Assembly (NCBI RefSeq): GCF_007362955.1
Contig: NZ_CP041696.1
Coordinates: forward strand, 4,526,001 to 4,590,000
Direction: 5' to 3'
Source of the DNA: Lysinibacillus fusiformis
GTDB taxonomy: Bacteria > Bacillota > Bacilli > Bacillales_A > Planococcaceae
DNA length: 64,000 nt
Positions 9,816 to 17,433 of this stretch are shown here, piece after piece (position 1 is the first letter of the stretch; each line of letters begins with the position of its first letter). Position numbers and translations under genes: made by a program. The notes below the pieces were generated by a model, which did not search any database, had not been told where the DNA came from, and was given only the letters and a program-made list of their open reading frames with translations.

Positions 9816-11261
9816 CTATTTTTTAAAAATATTTAATAATAAGAGTAAAATACCTGCTGTAAAGAATCCGATAAACCATGAAAAGTCCAAAATGACGTGG
9901 AACTTTGGTATAAAACCTATTAAGGAAATGGATACTCCAACGATTGTCGCAATATAAGCTTGTATATTGATTCTCACTTTTGGCCGTTCGTTGCTGTTCC
10001 TATCAAAGTATAATTCTTCGATATTGATCCTACACTTCGAAATGAAGAAGAATTTTACAATCATGACACCCGCAACTGGACCAAGAATGGCACCAATTAT
10101 ATTTAAAAACATGAAGATACTATCACTATTCTCCATCATCTTCCACGGCATGGTGATAATACTTGCAATCGATGCAATCCATACACCACGCCGATAATTA
10201 ATATGCTTTGGAAACAACGCACTTAATTGGTATGCCGCTGGAATAATATTACTTGTTGCATTTGTAGAGATTGTTGTCAATAGGAGTACACCTGTAGCAA
10301 AGAAGATCGTCCAAATATTATCCCATTGGTTAATAATATTCAGTATATTCCACTCTTGTTGACCAAAATAAATAGACCCACCAATTAAAATTGTTACACT
10401 TGAAAATGCAAACAAAATATGAGCAACAACAATACCAGAAACTTGTCCGATAATTTGTGTTCTTGTTGATTTAGCATTTTGTGTGAAGTCAGAAACACTT
10501 GCGCCAGGCGCAGCCCAAACACCAAGTAATGAGTTGAACACTAAGATAAATGCTAAAATGGTTGGATATAAAATACTACCCTCCGTAGTCAGCTCATAGC
10601 TCATAATTTTACTGAGTCCACCACCAGCTTTAATGCCCCAGATAGCCATACCACCAAAAACAATATAAATCATCGGGTTTAAGATAGCAGTAAATCTATT
10701 TAATGTTTCACCGCCGCCAATACCAATGGCAAAGTTAATTACCCAGAATAACAAGAATGCAATTATTCCCGGAATCGTAATACCTAAAATTGTAGTACCA
10801 CCCCCAATATCACTGAATCCTGGAAAAATTTTATTCATTAGAATCAATAAAGCTTGTGAACCGGCAAATGTTTGTAAACCAAACCAAGCAATGCCAGCTA
10901 CAACACCACGTAATACCCCTGGTAGTTTGGCACCTATATCACCATATGTATGTCTCAAATGCATGGCAAATGGGATACCATATTTTGAGCCTGCGTAACC
11001 GTTTACAACAAGTAGCAAGGCAATTAAGAATGAACTTATAACAAGTGATATCATCACTTGTAATGGTGATAATCCTAATAGTAAAAATCCACCAACAGCT
11101 GTATAATTAGGAATGTTATGCACTGCCCCCATCCACAGCGTAAAAAAGTTAAATGCAGATGAATTTCTTTGTTCAACCGACTTTGGCATGATATCCTTGT
11201 TGTAACCACGCTTTTCAAAAAACGATGTATCTCGTTGAATACCTTGACCTTGTTCAAGCAT
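9816..11261 (-). CDS. pucI: NCS1-family allantoin permease (PucI-like)
   Basis: 481 residues with 12 predicted membrane segments. The N-terminal stretch RNSSAFNFFTLWMGAVHN and the following GGFLLLGLSPLQVM are typical of nucleobase:cation symporter-1 proteins, and NTAVG/GLQTFAGSQA-like helices follow. B. subtilis PucI is an allantoin permease of this family, and here it heads the allantoin operon opposite a PucR-type regulator, which supports the same substrate. Uracil, hydantoin or purine specificity is possible within NCS1, but the context argues for allantoin. An AAAGGAG site precedes the ATG. Confidence 0.88.
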   Translation of the reverse strand: MLEQGQGIQRDTSFFEKRGYNKDIMPKSVEQRNSSAFNFFTLWMGAVHNIPNYTAVGGFLLLGLSPLQVMISLVISSFLIALLLVVNGYAGSKYGIPFAMHLRHTYGDIGAKLPGVLRGVVAGIAWFGLQTFAGSQALLILMNKIFPGFSDIGGGTTILGITIPGIIAFLLFWVINFAIGIGGGETLNRFTAILNPMIYIVFGGMAIWGIKAGGGLSKIMSYELTTEGSILYPTILAFILVFNSLLGVWAAPGASVSDFTQNAKSTRTQIIGQVSGIVVAHILFAFSSVTILIGGSIYFGQQEWNILNIINQWDNIWTIFFATGVLLLTTISTNATSNIIPAAYQLSALFPKHINYRRGVWIASIASIITMPWKMMENSDSIFMFLNIIGAILGPVAGVMIVKFFFISKCRINIEELYFDRNSNERPKVRINIQAYIATIVGVSISLIGFIPKFHVILDFSWFIGFFTAGILLLLLNIFKK

Positions 11262-11301
11262 AATGATTCTCCTTTATTATTAATAAAGGATTATACGTAT
11301 A

Positions 11302-11342
11302 ATAACCTTCAAAAATAGTATACTATCAGAGTGATAGGTTAT
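11302..11342. promoter_or_regulatory. Divergent pucI/pucR control region with inverted repeats
   Basis: The 151-bp gap between the divergent genes holds a perfect inverted repeat CTATCA-GAG-TGATAG (11323-11337) inside a wider pair ATAACCT (11302-11308) and AGGTTAT (11336-11342). A minus-strand TATAAT (11290-11295) lies between this and the pucI start. I did not find the B. subtilis PucR box (TTGGTTAA core). Operator function is inferred from symmetry and position. Confidence 0.4.
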
Positions 11343-11412
11343 CTTTGTAACATCATACATATTTAATTTTTATTTTGGCTTTTTCAAACAAAGATATAAG
11401 GAGTGAGTTCTT

Positions 11413-13026
11413 ATGACAACATTAAAAGAAATAATGTCTGTACAACAATTTTCAGATTTAATATTGTTAAATGACGAAGGCGATTTAGAGAGAGAGGTAG
11501 AAATGGTCGATATTACAGAAACACCTGATATCAAAGATTTTACAGCACAACAGTCTTTTATCGTAACAACTGGTATGAATTATCAACACGATCAATCTGG
11601 ATTAATTGACCTCATTAGAGAATTAAATGATATACAAGTTGCTGGCATAGGTATCAAGTTATCTCGGTTTTTAAAAAAATTAGATAATGAAGTCATAGAA
11701 TTCGCAAATAAATTAAAATTCCCAATTATCGGAATTCCTGAATGTTGGAATCTAGGATCAATTACTCATCATATATCATCATATATCTTGGATGAAGAAA
11801 CTGAAAAATTGTATTTTGCATTGGATATCCAACAAGAATTAAATACAATGCTTATGAGAGGGTTAAGTCTAGAAATGATGATTGAACGTATGAGTAGACT
11901 CCTCAGAGTCCCTGTGATGCTATTAAATCCTTTTTATCAAATTAAATCGATGAGTCATCACTTCCACGAACACCCAGATCATGTTCAAAAAAATCTCAGT
12001 TACTTCCAAAGATGTTTAAATTCCAAGCAGATCTCACCTAATAATAGAGCATCTTTCCAAGAAGAACATATTATATTTGAGGTTCCCGCATTTAAATATT
12101 TTCCATATTATCTTATGATTTCAAATGTCAATACGCTCAGTTATCCATTTAGTTTACTAACAATAGAACAAGCCGTAAATACACTCAGTCTCGCAATTTA
12201 TAAAAATAGTAAAATTAAGGAAGCGGAACAACAAGATGTGAGTAAATTTTTCGAATCACTCATGTCTGAACATCCTGATAACCTTATTTCAATAAAGCAG
12301 CACCCTGAATTTTTAAAAAAGCACCATATCCAACCCTCAAATTACTATCAAGTGATAATTTGTGCGATTGACAAAGAGCAGGATGTGGAAAATAATATCT
12401 ATTTGAATGAGCGGTATCAAATGACTTTTGAATGGCTAACGCATAAGTTGATTGACATTGATCCCACTATCAGTATATATACGTCTCCAGGTAATCATCG
12501 GTTTACGATACTTTTACAAACGAGACATCAATATTATTTAGACTATTGCAAATATCTCAATAAAGAGTATCAAAAAATTTTTAATAATTCATTATCATTT
12601 GGGATTGGTAATGAAGTCTCTGAATTCTCACAGTTACCACTATCTTATTTCGAAGCGAATGAAGCTTTTGATAATAAGTATGAAAATAGTGAAATTGGAT
12701 TTATAGAACTCTATAAATCCAAAAGTGTAGAAGAATTATTACAGCTCATTCCAGCTAATAAATTAAAACCGTTTCTCACGTATACATTAGGTCCATTAGC
12801 CTATCCGAAAACGACGAAGGAAAAAGAACTTAAACATACTTTAAAAATTTATTTAGCGAACCATTGTGACCTCACAAAGACTTCGGAGGATATTTTTATT
12901 CATCGTAATACTGTAAAATATCGTATAAAAAAATGCGAAGAAATTTTAGGTCAGTCTGTTGAAACTTCTGAAGCATCATTGGATATTAGATTGGCATTAT
13001 ATGCATCGGAAAAAATAACGTTTTAA
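11413..13026 (+). CDS. pucR: PucR-family transcriptional regulator of allantoin use
   Basis: 537 residues in the PucR/CdaR architecture. It has an N-terminal PucR ligand domain (about 1-125, containing DIKDFTAQQSFIVTTGMNY), a central GGDEF-like segment (about 300-420) and a C-terminal helix-turn-helix (about 475-530) with the hallmark IHRNTVKYRIKKCEEILG. B. subtilis PucR activates purine catabolism in response to allantoin-pathway intermediates. It is divergent from pucI with shared control DNA, as expected for the local regulator. An AAGGAG site lies 9-10 bases before the ATG. Its gene ends in a strong hairpin terminator at 13151-13186. Confidence 0.88.
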   Translation: MTTLKEIMSVQQFSDLILLNDEGDLEREVEMVDITETPDIKDFTAQQSFIVTTGMNYQHDQSGLIDLIRELNDIQVAGIGIKLSRFLKKLDNEVIEFANKLKFPIIGIPECWNLGSITHHISSYILDEETEKLYFALDIQQELNTMLMRGLSLEMMIERMSRLLRVPVMLLNPFYQIKSMSHHFHEHPDHVQKNLSYFQRCLNSKQISPNNRASFQEEHIIFEVPAFKYFPYYLMISNVNTLSYPFSLLTIEQAVNTLSLAIYKNSKIKEAEQQDVSKFFESLMSEHPDNLISIKQHPEFLKKHHIQPSNYYQVIICAIDKEQDVENNIYLNERYQMTFEWLTHKLIDIDPTISIYTSPGNHRFTILLQTRHQYYLDYCKYLNKEYQKIFNNSLSFGIGNEVSEFSQLPLSYFEANEAFDNKYENSEIGFIELYKSKSVEELLQLIPANKLKPFLTYTLGPLAYPKTTKEKELKHTLKIYLANHCDLTKTSEDIFIHRNTVKYRIKKCEEILGQSVETSEASLDIRLALYASEKITF

Positions 13027-13068
13027 TTTCTTTCAGCAAATATTTTTTGCAACGTCAGTTACATAAAT

Positions 13069-13127
13069 CTCCCACCTTTATAGGTGGTGAGATGAATGCT
13101 CGGACACAATTATGCCGGGGCATAATT
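13069..13127. repeat. Pair of adjacent hairpins of unknown origin
   Basis: Two inverted repeats follow the pucR stop. CTCCCACC (13069-13076) pairs with GGTGG-T-GAG (13083-13091), and AATTATGCC (13108-13116) is an exact complement of GGCATAATT (13119-13127). They are not needed for termination because a better terminator follows. Small subterminal hairpins of this look occur at ends of IS200/IS605-type elements, but no transposase or TnpB is present, so the origin stays open. Confidence 0.35.
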
Positions 13128-13150
13128 GATACCTATATCACACATAAAAT

Positions 13151-13191
13151 CCCGCTAAAAAGCAGTTATGAATGCTTTTTAGCGGGATACT
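13151..13191 (+). terminator. pucR terminator
   Basis: A perfect 13-bp stem, CCCGCTAAAAAGC (13151-13163) with its complement (13174-13186), has a 10-base loop and is followed by ATAC and six T. It is a typical rho-independent terminator 125 bases after the pucR stop. Confidence 0.9.
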
Positions 13192-13276
13192 TTTTTGTAC
13201 ATAAAATGGAAATATATTCAGTTGTCTTCCACAGTTATAAATGCATAAAATGTGCCTAAATATATCACAAAGCAAA

Positions 13277-13312
13277 CCATCAGTGGAAGATGAAGAACAT
13301 CTCCACTGATGG
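13277..13312 (-). terminator. Terminator of the MFS gene
   Basis: A perfect 11-bp stem, CCATCAGTGGA (13277-13287) with its complement (13302-13312), lies 11 bases past the minus-strand stop of the MFS gene. On that strand it is followed by TTTGCTTTG, a moderate T-rich tail. Confidence 0.7.
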
Positions 13313-13322
13313 AAGTCTCGCT

Positions 13323-14576
13323 TTATTCATTAGTTAGGGATTTAGGAGCAGCTTTATTTTCTCTTAACATAACTACAAGGAAAAATAAAATCGCTGCTAC
13401 TGCAAGAAGTATTGCTGCAATATAGAATGCTAATACCTTCGAGCCAGTGATATCACCAATATAACCAGTAAGAGTTGGCGCAACAACTGATGAACTCATG
13501 CCAAAGAAGTTAAAGAAACCTAATGCTTTAGCAACTCGATCTGATGCTACTGAATCAGATACATACGTGATTAAAACTGGATCAATTGCAAGTTTGCCGA
13601 ATAAGCCATATAAGATTAACGCAACATAAAGCACGGCTGGGTTAGGTGAAAACACTGTTAAACCAATTGTTACCGCTGCCCCAATTAACAAGAGGAAAAT
13701 TAAGCGCAGACGCATATGTCCATTTTTATCAATATATTTAGAGAATATCAAAGCACCAGGTACTGCTGCGATTGCAACTAAAGCAGCTACATATCCTACT
13801 GATCCTTGTTCAAATCCTTTTTCTGCGACAAGGAATGACGGTAACCATGTAACAATCATGTAATAACCATAACATGTTGCAAAATATACAAAATATACAA
13901 CTAATTGTCTTGGTGAAAATAAATTTGCGCCTTGAGAATCTTCATCTTGCGTTGTTTTCTTAACTTCAGATGCTTCTGTATCTGATTTTTTATCTTGTTT
14001 AATAATCAAAACAAATACAAATGTTACTGCTAATATTAAGATTGCTGCCATAATAAGCATGTAATTCCATTTGATATCCAGACTACCTACTAATACTGAT
14101 GAGCCTATTAAACCAATTACCATACCTAATGCTGATCCACTGTTTATGATAGCATTTGAAAAACTTTTTTTATCTTTTGGCATATGTTTAGCCGATAAGG
14201 AGAAAGCTGCTCCATAGTAAGAACCAGTCGAAAGACCTGCCAATAAGGCGCCAACATACACTTGAGTGATAGTCGAGCTTGTTCCAATTATAAATGCTGC
14301 TACTGCAAAAATGATAAACGCTGGGATTAATACTCGTTTTTGACCGAATTTATCAACGAGTATCCCTGATGGAATTTGCATACCTGTATATGCAAAGAAA
14401 TAAAAAGAAGCAACAAGTCCTACTTGTGTATCGCTAATGTTCCCTAGCGATTCTTGAATTTGCGGATATATTGGCGTGAGTATTGTACGATAAATCCAAA
14501 TAACTACCCAACCTAAAAACAGTGCAATAATTATTTTTTTGTAATAATTCTGGTCATTTTTAACTGTTTGTCCCAT
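13323..14576 (-). CDS. MFS transporter, substrate unknown
   Basis: 417 residues and 12 membrane segments with a charged central loop (about 195-225, KKSDTEASEVKKTTQDED). The loop 2-3 motif GILVDKFGQKR is the canonical MFS signature. The overall pattern, with an N-terminal IYRTILTPIYPQIQ and TQVGLVASFYFFAYTGMQIPSG, resembles organic-anion transporters of the ACS type, but I cannot name a substrate. It stands alone on its transcript with a terminator behind it. Its upstream 153 bp exists a second time at 16828-16980, where no transporter follows. The nearby 2-hydroxyacid dehydrogenase makes a hydroxy- or keto-acid substrate possible but unproven. Confidence 0.85.
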   Translation of the reverse strand: MGQTVKNDQNYYKKIIIALFLGWVVIWIYRTILTPIYPQIQESLGNISDTQVGLVASFYFFAYTGMQIPSGILVDKFGQKRVLIPAFIIFAVAAFIIGTSSTITQVYVGALLAGLSTGSYYGAAFSLSAKHMPKDKKSFSNAIINSGSALGMVIGLIGSSVLVGSLDIKWNYMLIMAAILILAVTFVFVLIIKQDKKSDTEASEVKKTTQDEDSQGANLFSPRQLVVYFVYFATCYGYYMIVTWLPSFLVAEKGFEQGSVGYVAALVAIAAVPGALIFSKYIDKNGHMRLRLIFLLLIGAAVTIGLTVFSPNPAVLYVALILYGLFGKLAIDPVLITYVSDSVASDRVAKALGFFNFFGMSSSVVAPTLTGYIGDITGSKVLAFYIAAILLAVAAILFFLVVMLRENKAAPKSLTNE

Positions 14577-14577
14577 A

Positions 14578-14730
14578 GTATGACACTCCCATTTTTCGTT
14601 TTTTTTACTTATGTATTTGCTTAATTTAATTTTAGGTTATGGGTAGCTAAATAACATTGTTCACTTTTAACAAAAATAGAAACAGCATTGCACATTTTAG
14701 ACAAAAGCAAATACTTAAAATATTCTCTAA
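14578..14730. repeat. Direct repeat copy A (MFS promoter region)
   Basis: This 153-bp stretch directly upstream of the MFS start codon matches 16828-16980 almost without gaps. The best-kept blocks are TATGACACTCC, CTTAATTTAATT, TAGGTTATG, AAATAACATTGTTCACTTT and TTTTAGACAAAAGC. Conservation of these blocks suggests that they contain the promoter and operator. Seen directly by comparing the two stretches. Confidence 0.8.
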
Positions 14731-15039
14731 ACCTACTAGTATTTTCGCTTACTGATCTCTGTATATTATTTTTGTGAGACCTCAAAGCAAGTGAGATTCA
14801 AAGATACAAAAAATAAGCCCGACTACCCCTTAAGGTTATCGGACTGATTCAATCAATGGATCAATTGTGCAACACCTACAAACCCAGCATCAGCTAAATT
14901 TCATCCACTTCTTAAAGTGAAATAAAGTTTTGAAGAAGTTTGAAAATCCTTCGTTAGGCACGAAAGATTCCTCCTTATAGATGTTTAATATGGTAACTTA
15001 CATCTACAAGAAGAAATCTCTCTTTTTTTTTACTATGAA

Positions 15040-15064
15040 AACTAGTTAATCAACAGACGTGTTA
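15040..15064 (+). repeat. Left arm of exact 25-bp inverted repeat
   Basis: Bases 15040-15064 are the exact reverse complement of 16663-16687. The similarity continues outward, more loosely, on both sides (for example a CTTCTTCAAAA...TTTATTT block). The arms bracket only the cupin and dehydrogenase genes. Confidence 0.85.
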
Positions 15065-15095
15065 AATCAATTATACCTCAGCATATATGCTTCCG

Positions 15096-15192
15096 GAATC
15101 GGCTTTGTGCTTGCACAAAGAACTCTTTTCCGATTCTGTGACATCCGCCGGAGGCTTTAACTTCTTTCAGCGAATGTTTGCTGAAAGAAGTT
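15096..15192. repeat. Structured intergenic element with nested hairpins
   Basis: GAATCGG (15096-15102) pairs with CCGATTC (15130-15136), enclosing CTTTGTGC / GCACAAAG (15103-15120). A second perfect 13-bp stem at 15159-15171 / 15180-15192 ends 5 bases before the cupin stop and may end or stabilise its transcript, though no T-run follows on the minus strand. A related TTTCTTTCAGCAAAT stretch occurs at 13027-13041. Confidence 0.6.
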
Positions 15193-15196
15193 TAAC

Positions 15197-15580
15197 TTAA
15201 TTATGCTTATGCGGAATAAAGCCGATTGGTGTCGGCCCCGCAATCCCTAACATAACGAAATCTTTATCAGAATTATTGGTCATTCCATGCTTTTCACCCG
15301 CACGTGCAACAACAACATCACCAGCTTTAATTTGAACCATTTCACCACATTCTGGATAAAAATCTGCTGTTCCTTCAATAACAATCCAAATATCATCAGC
15401 TTTCTCGTGCGAGTGAATTGGCAGGGTTTGCCCTGGACGCATACACCAAACAGCTCCTACAGTATTAGGTGTTTCATAGAAAATATGTTTTGTCGCTTCT
15501 TCTTCTCTAAACTCTTGAACATCTGGCCAATGGAAAATACGATTTTTTAAATCTTCTCTTGCTAATTGTTTTAATGTCAT
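15197..15580 (-). CDS. Small single-domain cupin protein
   Basis: 127 residues forming one cupin barrel. Motif 1 is visible as MRPGQTLPIHSHEKADDIW, with two His and later acidic residues that could bind a metal. Motif 2 follows as IKAGDVVVARAGEKHG. Such small cupins include isomerases, dioxygenases and binding proteins, and I cannot choose. It lies 97 bases downstream of a D-2-hydroxyacid dehydrogenase on the same strand and is probably cotranscribed, so it may act on a related small acid. An AAGGAG site precedes the ATG. Both genes lie inside a 25-bp inverted repeat. Confidence 0.8.
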   Translation of the reverse strand: MTLKQLAREDLKNRIFHWPDVQEFREEEATKHIFYETPNTVGAVWCMRPGQTLPIHSHEKADDIWIVIEGTADFYPECGEMVQIKAGDVVVARAGEKHGMTNNSDKDFVMLGIAGPTPIGFIPHKHN

Positions 15581-15676
15581 TGTATTTTCTCCTTGTTTCG
15601 AATTTCCAACTAAATTATACCCACATTGTTTAGTTTGTTAAATATGTGCGAGATTGGTAAGGAAAATCTCAAAATA

Positions 15677-16636
15677 TCATCTTTTAATAATATTTTGAGG
15701 TCTATCCTCTAGGAATGCAATGGTGTTATCGAATGCAATTCTAGCACGCAATTCCATTGCTTCATCAGTAAGGAAACCAACGTGTGGTGTTAAAATAGCA
15801 TTTTTTGCGTGTAAAAGTTTGTAGTCTTCAGGAATAGGCGGTTCCATATCAAATACATCGATACCAGCCCCTGCAATTCGCCCTTCATTTAATGCGTCCG
15901 CCAATGCGTCATTATCAACAATTGGACCTCGTGCACAGTTGATAAGAATGGCTGATTCTTTCATTAAATCTAATTTTTCTTTAGAAATTAATCCTTTTGT
16001 GCTTGGCAGTAGTGGTATATGTAATGACACAATATCAGATTGTGCTAATAACTCATCTAATTCCATATACTCGATACCTAAATCTTCAGCTTCTGGATTT
16101 CTTCGGGATTGGTCTGAAGCAACTAATTTTGCGCCAAATGCTTTAAACAAATGAGCAGTCATCATACCAATTTTACCTGTACCAATCAAACCAACTGTTT
16201 TACCTTTAATTTCACTACCTTGGAATGGTCCTGGGAAATTACTGTCACGAATTTCTTTATCACCTTGAGTGATGTGACGATACAAATCTAACACTAAACC
16301 AATTGTTAATTCGGCAACTGCTTGATTCGCATATCCGGCTGCATTACATATCATAATATCTTGGTTTTTAGCATGAGCAATACCTACATGATCAACACCT
16401 GTAAAGGCAACATTGATTAATTTTAAATTGTCATTCTGATTGATCACACCTGTAGGGTAAGAGTTATTAGCAATCATAATAACATCTGCACCTTCACTAC
16501 GGTTTGCTAATTCTGCCGAATCAGTTGTTTTCTCATTGTAGTAAACAAATTCATGACCGGCCTGTTTAATTGGTTCCGCTAATTTTTCAATGATCGAATC
16601 TGAAATATTTAATGGTTCTAATAATTTAACTAACAT
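15677..16636 (-). CDS. D-isomer-specific 2-hydroxyacid dehydrogenase
   Basis: 319 residues, the normal size of the SerA/PdxB/GhrB family. The NAD-binding motif is GLIGTGKIG (about 150-158). The catalytic Arg lies in CARGPIVD, the Glu in the DMEPPIPED region and the catalytic His in LTPHVGF. It interconverts a 2-oxoacid and a D-2-hydroxyacid with NAD(P)H; glyoxylate, hydroxypyruvate and phosphoglycerate are typical family substrates, and none is indicated here. An AAGGAATTG site stands before the ATG. Partnership with the small cupin downstream is inferred from spacing. Confidence 0.88.
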   Translation of the reverse strand: MLVKLLEPLNISDSIIEKLAEPIKQAGHEFVYYNEKTTDSAELANRSEGADVIMIANNSYPTGVINQNDNLKLINVAFTGVDHVGIAHAKNQDIMICNAAGYANQAVAELTIGLVLDLYRHITQGDKEIRDSNFPGPFQGSEIKGKTVGLIGTGKIGMMTAHLFKAFGAKLVASDQSRRNPEAEDLGIEYMELDELLAQSDIVSLHIPLLPSTKGLISKEKLDLMKESAILINCARGPIVDNDALADALNEGRIAGAGIDVFDMEPPIPEDYKLLHAKNAILTPHVGFLTDEAMELRARIAFDNTIAFLEDRPQNIIKR

Positions 16637-16662
16637 TATATCAATTCCTTCCTACTATTTTC

Positions 16663-16687
16663 TAACACGTCTGTTGATTAACTAGTT
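16663..16687 (-). repeat. Right arm of exact 25-bp inverted repeat
   Basis: Exact reverse complement of 15040-15064. It begins 27 bases upstream of the dehydrogenase start codon, so the gene's promoter must overlap or lie beyond it; inversion of the segment would change which upstream DNA drives the genes. Confidence 0.85.
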
Positions 16688-16827
16688 ACCATAGTTAAAA
16701 AATAACAAAAGAGAGAGATTCACACGATTTTCACACTTCTTCAAAATTTTATTTTACTCAGGAAGAGGTGGATAAATATCAGCTGTGTTGTTTTGTATAC
16801 TTTGCACAAAAATTTTATATTTTCACT

Positions 16828-16980
16828 GTATGACACTCCTATTTTCTCGTATTTATTTATGTTGTTTTCTTAATTTAATTGTAGGTTATGAGCAATTAAA
16901 TAACATTGTTCACTTTCAACAAAAATTCGAAGCAACATTACCTATTTTAGACAAAAGCTAATACTTAAAATTATCTATAA
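16828..16980. repeat. Direct repeat copy B (orphan MFS promoter region)
   Basis: Second copy of 14578-14730 in the same orientation and of the same length. The position that would hold the MFS start codon is at its left end, but no transporter gene follows there. It looks like the remains of a duplication whose gene was lost, or a transposed regulatory segment. It ends 19 bp before the Tn3-type terminal repeat. Confidence 0.8.
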
Positions 16981-16999
16981 AATTATGTTTCCTCTATAA

Positions 17000-17340
17000 A
17001 GGGTACCGCCAACAATATGCGAATTTTGTACGCTAAGCCCTAATTGACAGAAAAAACGCCGGTATCTTGTACGCTAAGGATTACCAGCTTCAATTTTTTC
17101 TTGAATAAGTGGTAACAATGAGTTTAGGCTGGCATTTTGCCACTAATAGAATGTGTAATCACCAATCACCAAGAAAGTTGATATGTTCCCATCCTAACGG
17201 CAAAATGCGGTTTAACAGATTTTCCTGAAGCGATTCCTTTTGCTTCAGGTGTTTCGTTGCTTCTGAAAGATAAACCGAAACCGTATTCTGGGGTGATATC
17301 AGCGTAGCTGTTACCAAATGCGAACGTCTGCAAATGTTTT
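17000..17340. mobile_element. Remnant of a Tn3-family transposon (tnpA end)
   Basis: Bases 17000-17037 form a 38-bp terminal repeat of Tn3-family type. The outer end is AGGGTACCGCC and the inner end ACGCTAAG, very like the Tn4430 repeat (GGGGTACCGCC... CACGCTAAG). The 12-mer TTGTACGCTAAG is repeated at 17026-17037 and 17067-17078, recalling subterminal repeats of TnpI-type Tn3 relatives. The tnpA C-terminus is encoded inward of it, as in Tn3 elements. No matching second end was found in the window, so only one end survives. Confidence 0.8.
17073..17290 (-). pseudogene. tnpA: Tn3-family transposase TnpA, C-terminal fragment
   Basis: The minus-strand frame ends with NRILPLGWEHINFLGD, the highly conserved C-terminal signature of Tn3-family transposases, preceded by a plausible VYLSEATKHLKQ. 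A 7-bp tandem duplication (TCACCAA at 17159-17165 and 17166-17172) shifts the frame exactly where GDYTF should follow, and a further in-frame TAG lies beyond. Upstream the frame soon loses family likeness and runs into the SCO terminator. It is non-functional. The open frame continuing to 17410 is fortuitous. Confidence 0.8.
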
Positions 17341-17388
17341 GTATGACAGCAATTGAATGTTCGATTTTTCTTTCATTAATTACAGCAA

Positions 17389-17430
17389 TAAAAAATAACT
17401 CAGAAGTCATTCAAACCTCTGAGTTATTGC
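17389..17430 (-). terminator. SCO gene terminator
   Basis: A perfect stem, AATAACTCAGA with its complement TCTGAGTTATT, lies immediately after the minus-strand SCO stop, followed on that strand by TTTTTATT. Confidence 0.8.
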
Positions 17431-17433
17431 TTT

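Larger units (their letters stand above)
14577..15158. other. Long intergenic region with repeat copies
   Basis: No credible gene in about 580 bases. It holds repeat copy A, the MFS upstream region (14578-14730); a small hairpin around 14822-14846; the left arm of an inverted repeat shared with 16663-16790, exact for 25 bp at 15040-15064 and recognisable outward to about 14885; and a nested hairpin at 15096-15136. The reading frames here are short and lack ribosome sites. Confidence 0.7.
16637..16999. other. Intergenic region carrying repeat copies
   Basis: 363 bases without a gene. It contains the right arm of the inverted repeat (16663-16687 exact, then looser similarity to about 16790) and direct-repeat copy B (16828-16980), ending at the outer edge of a Tn3-type terminal repeat at 17000. 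Nothing here encodes a protein that I can support. Confidence 0.7.

Noticed and set aside
17285..17410. Upstream part of the tnpA-like open frame starting MTSELFF
   Set aside because: It begins inside the SCO terminator and shows no transposase likeness; only the last 40 or so codons do.
13027..17433. Idea that the whole stretch is one composite transposon
   Set aside because: Only one Tn3-type end is present, and the inverted and direct repeats differ in sequence from it.
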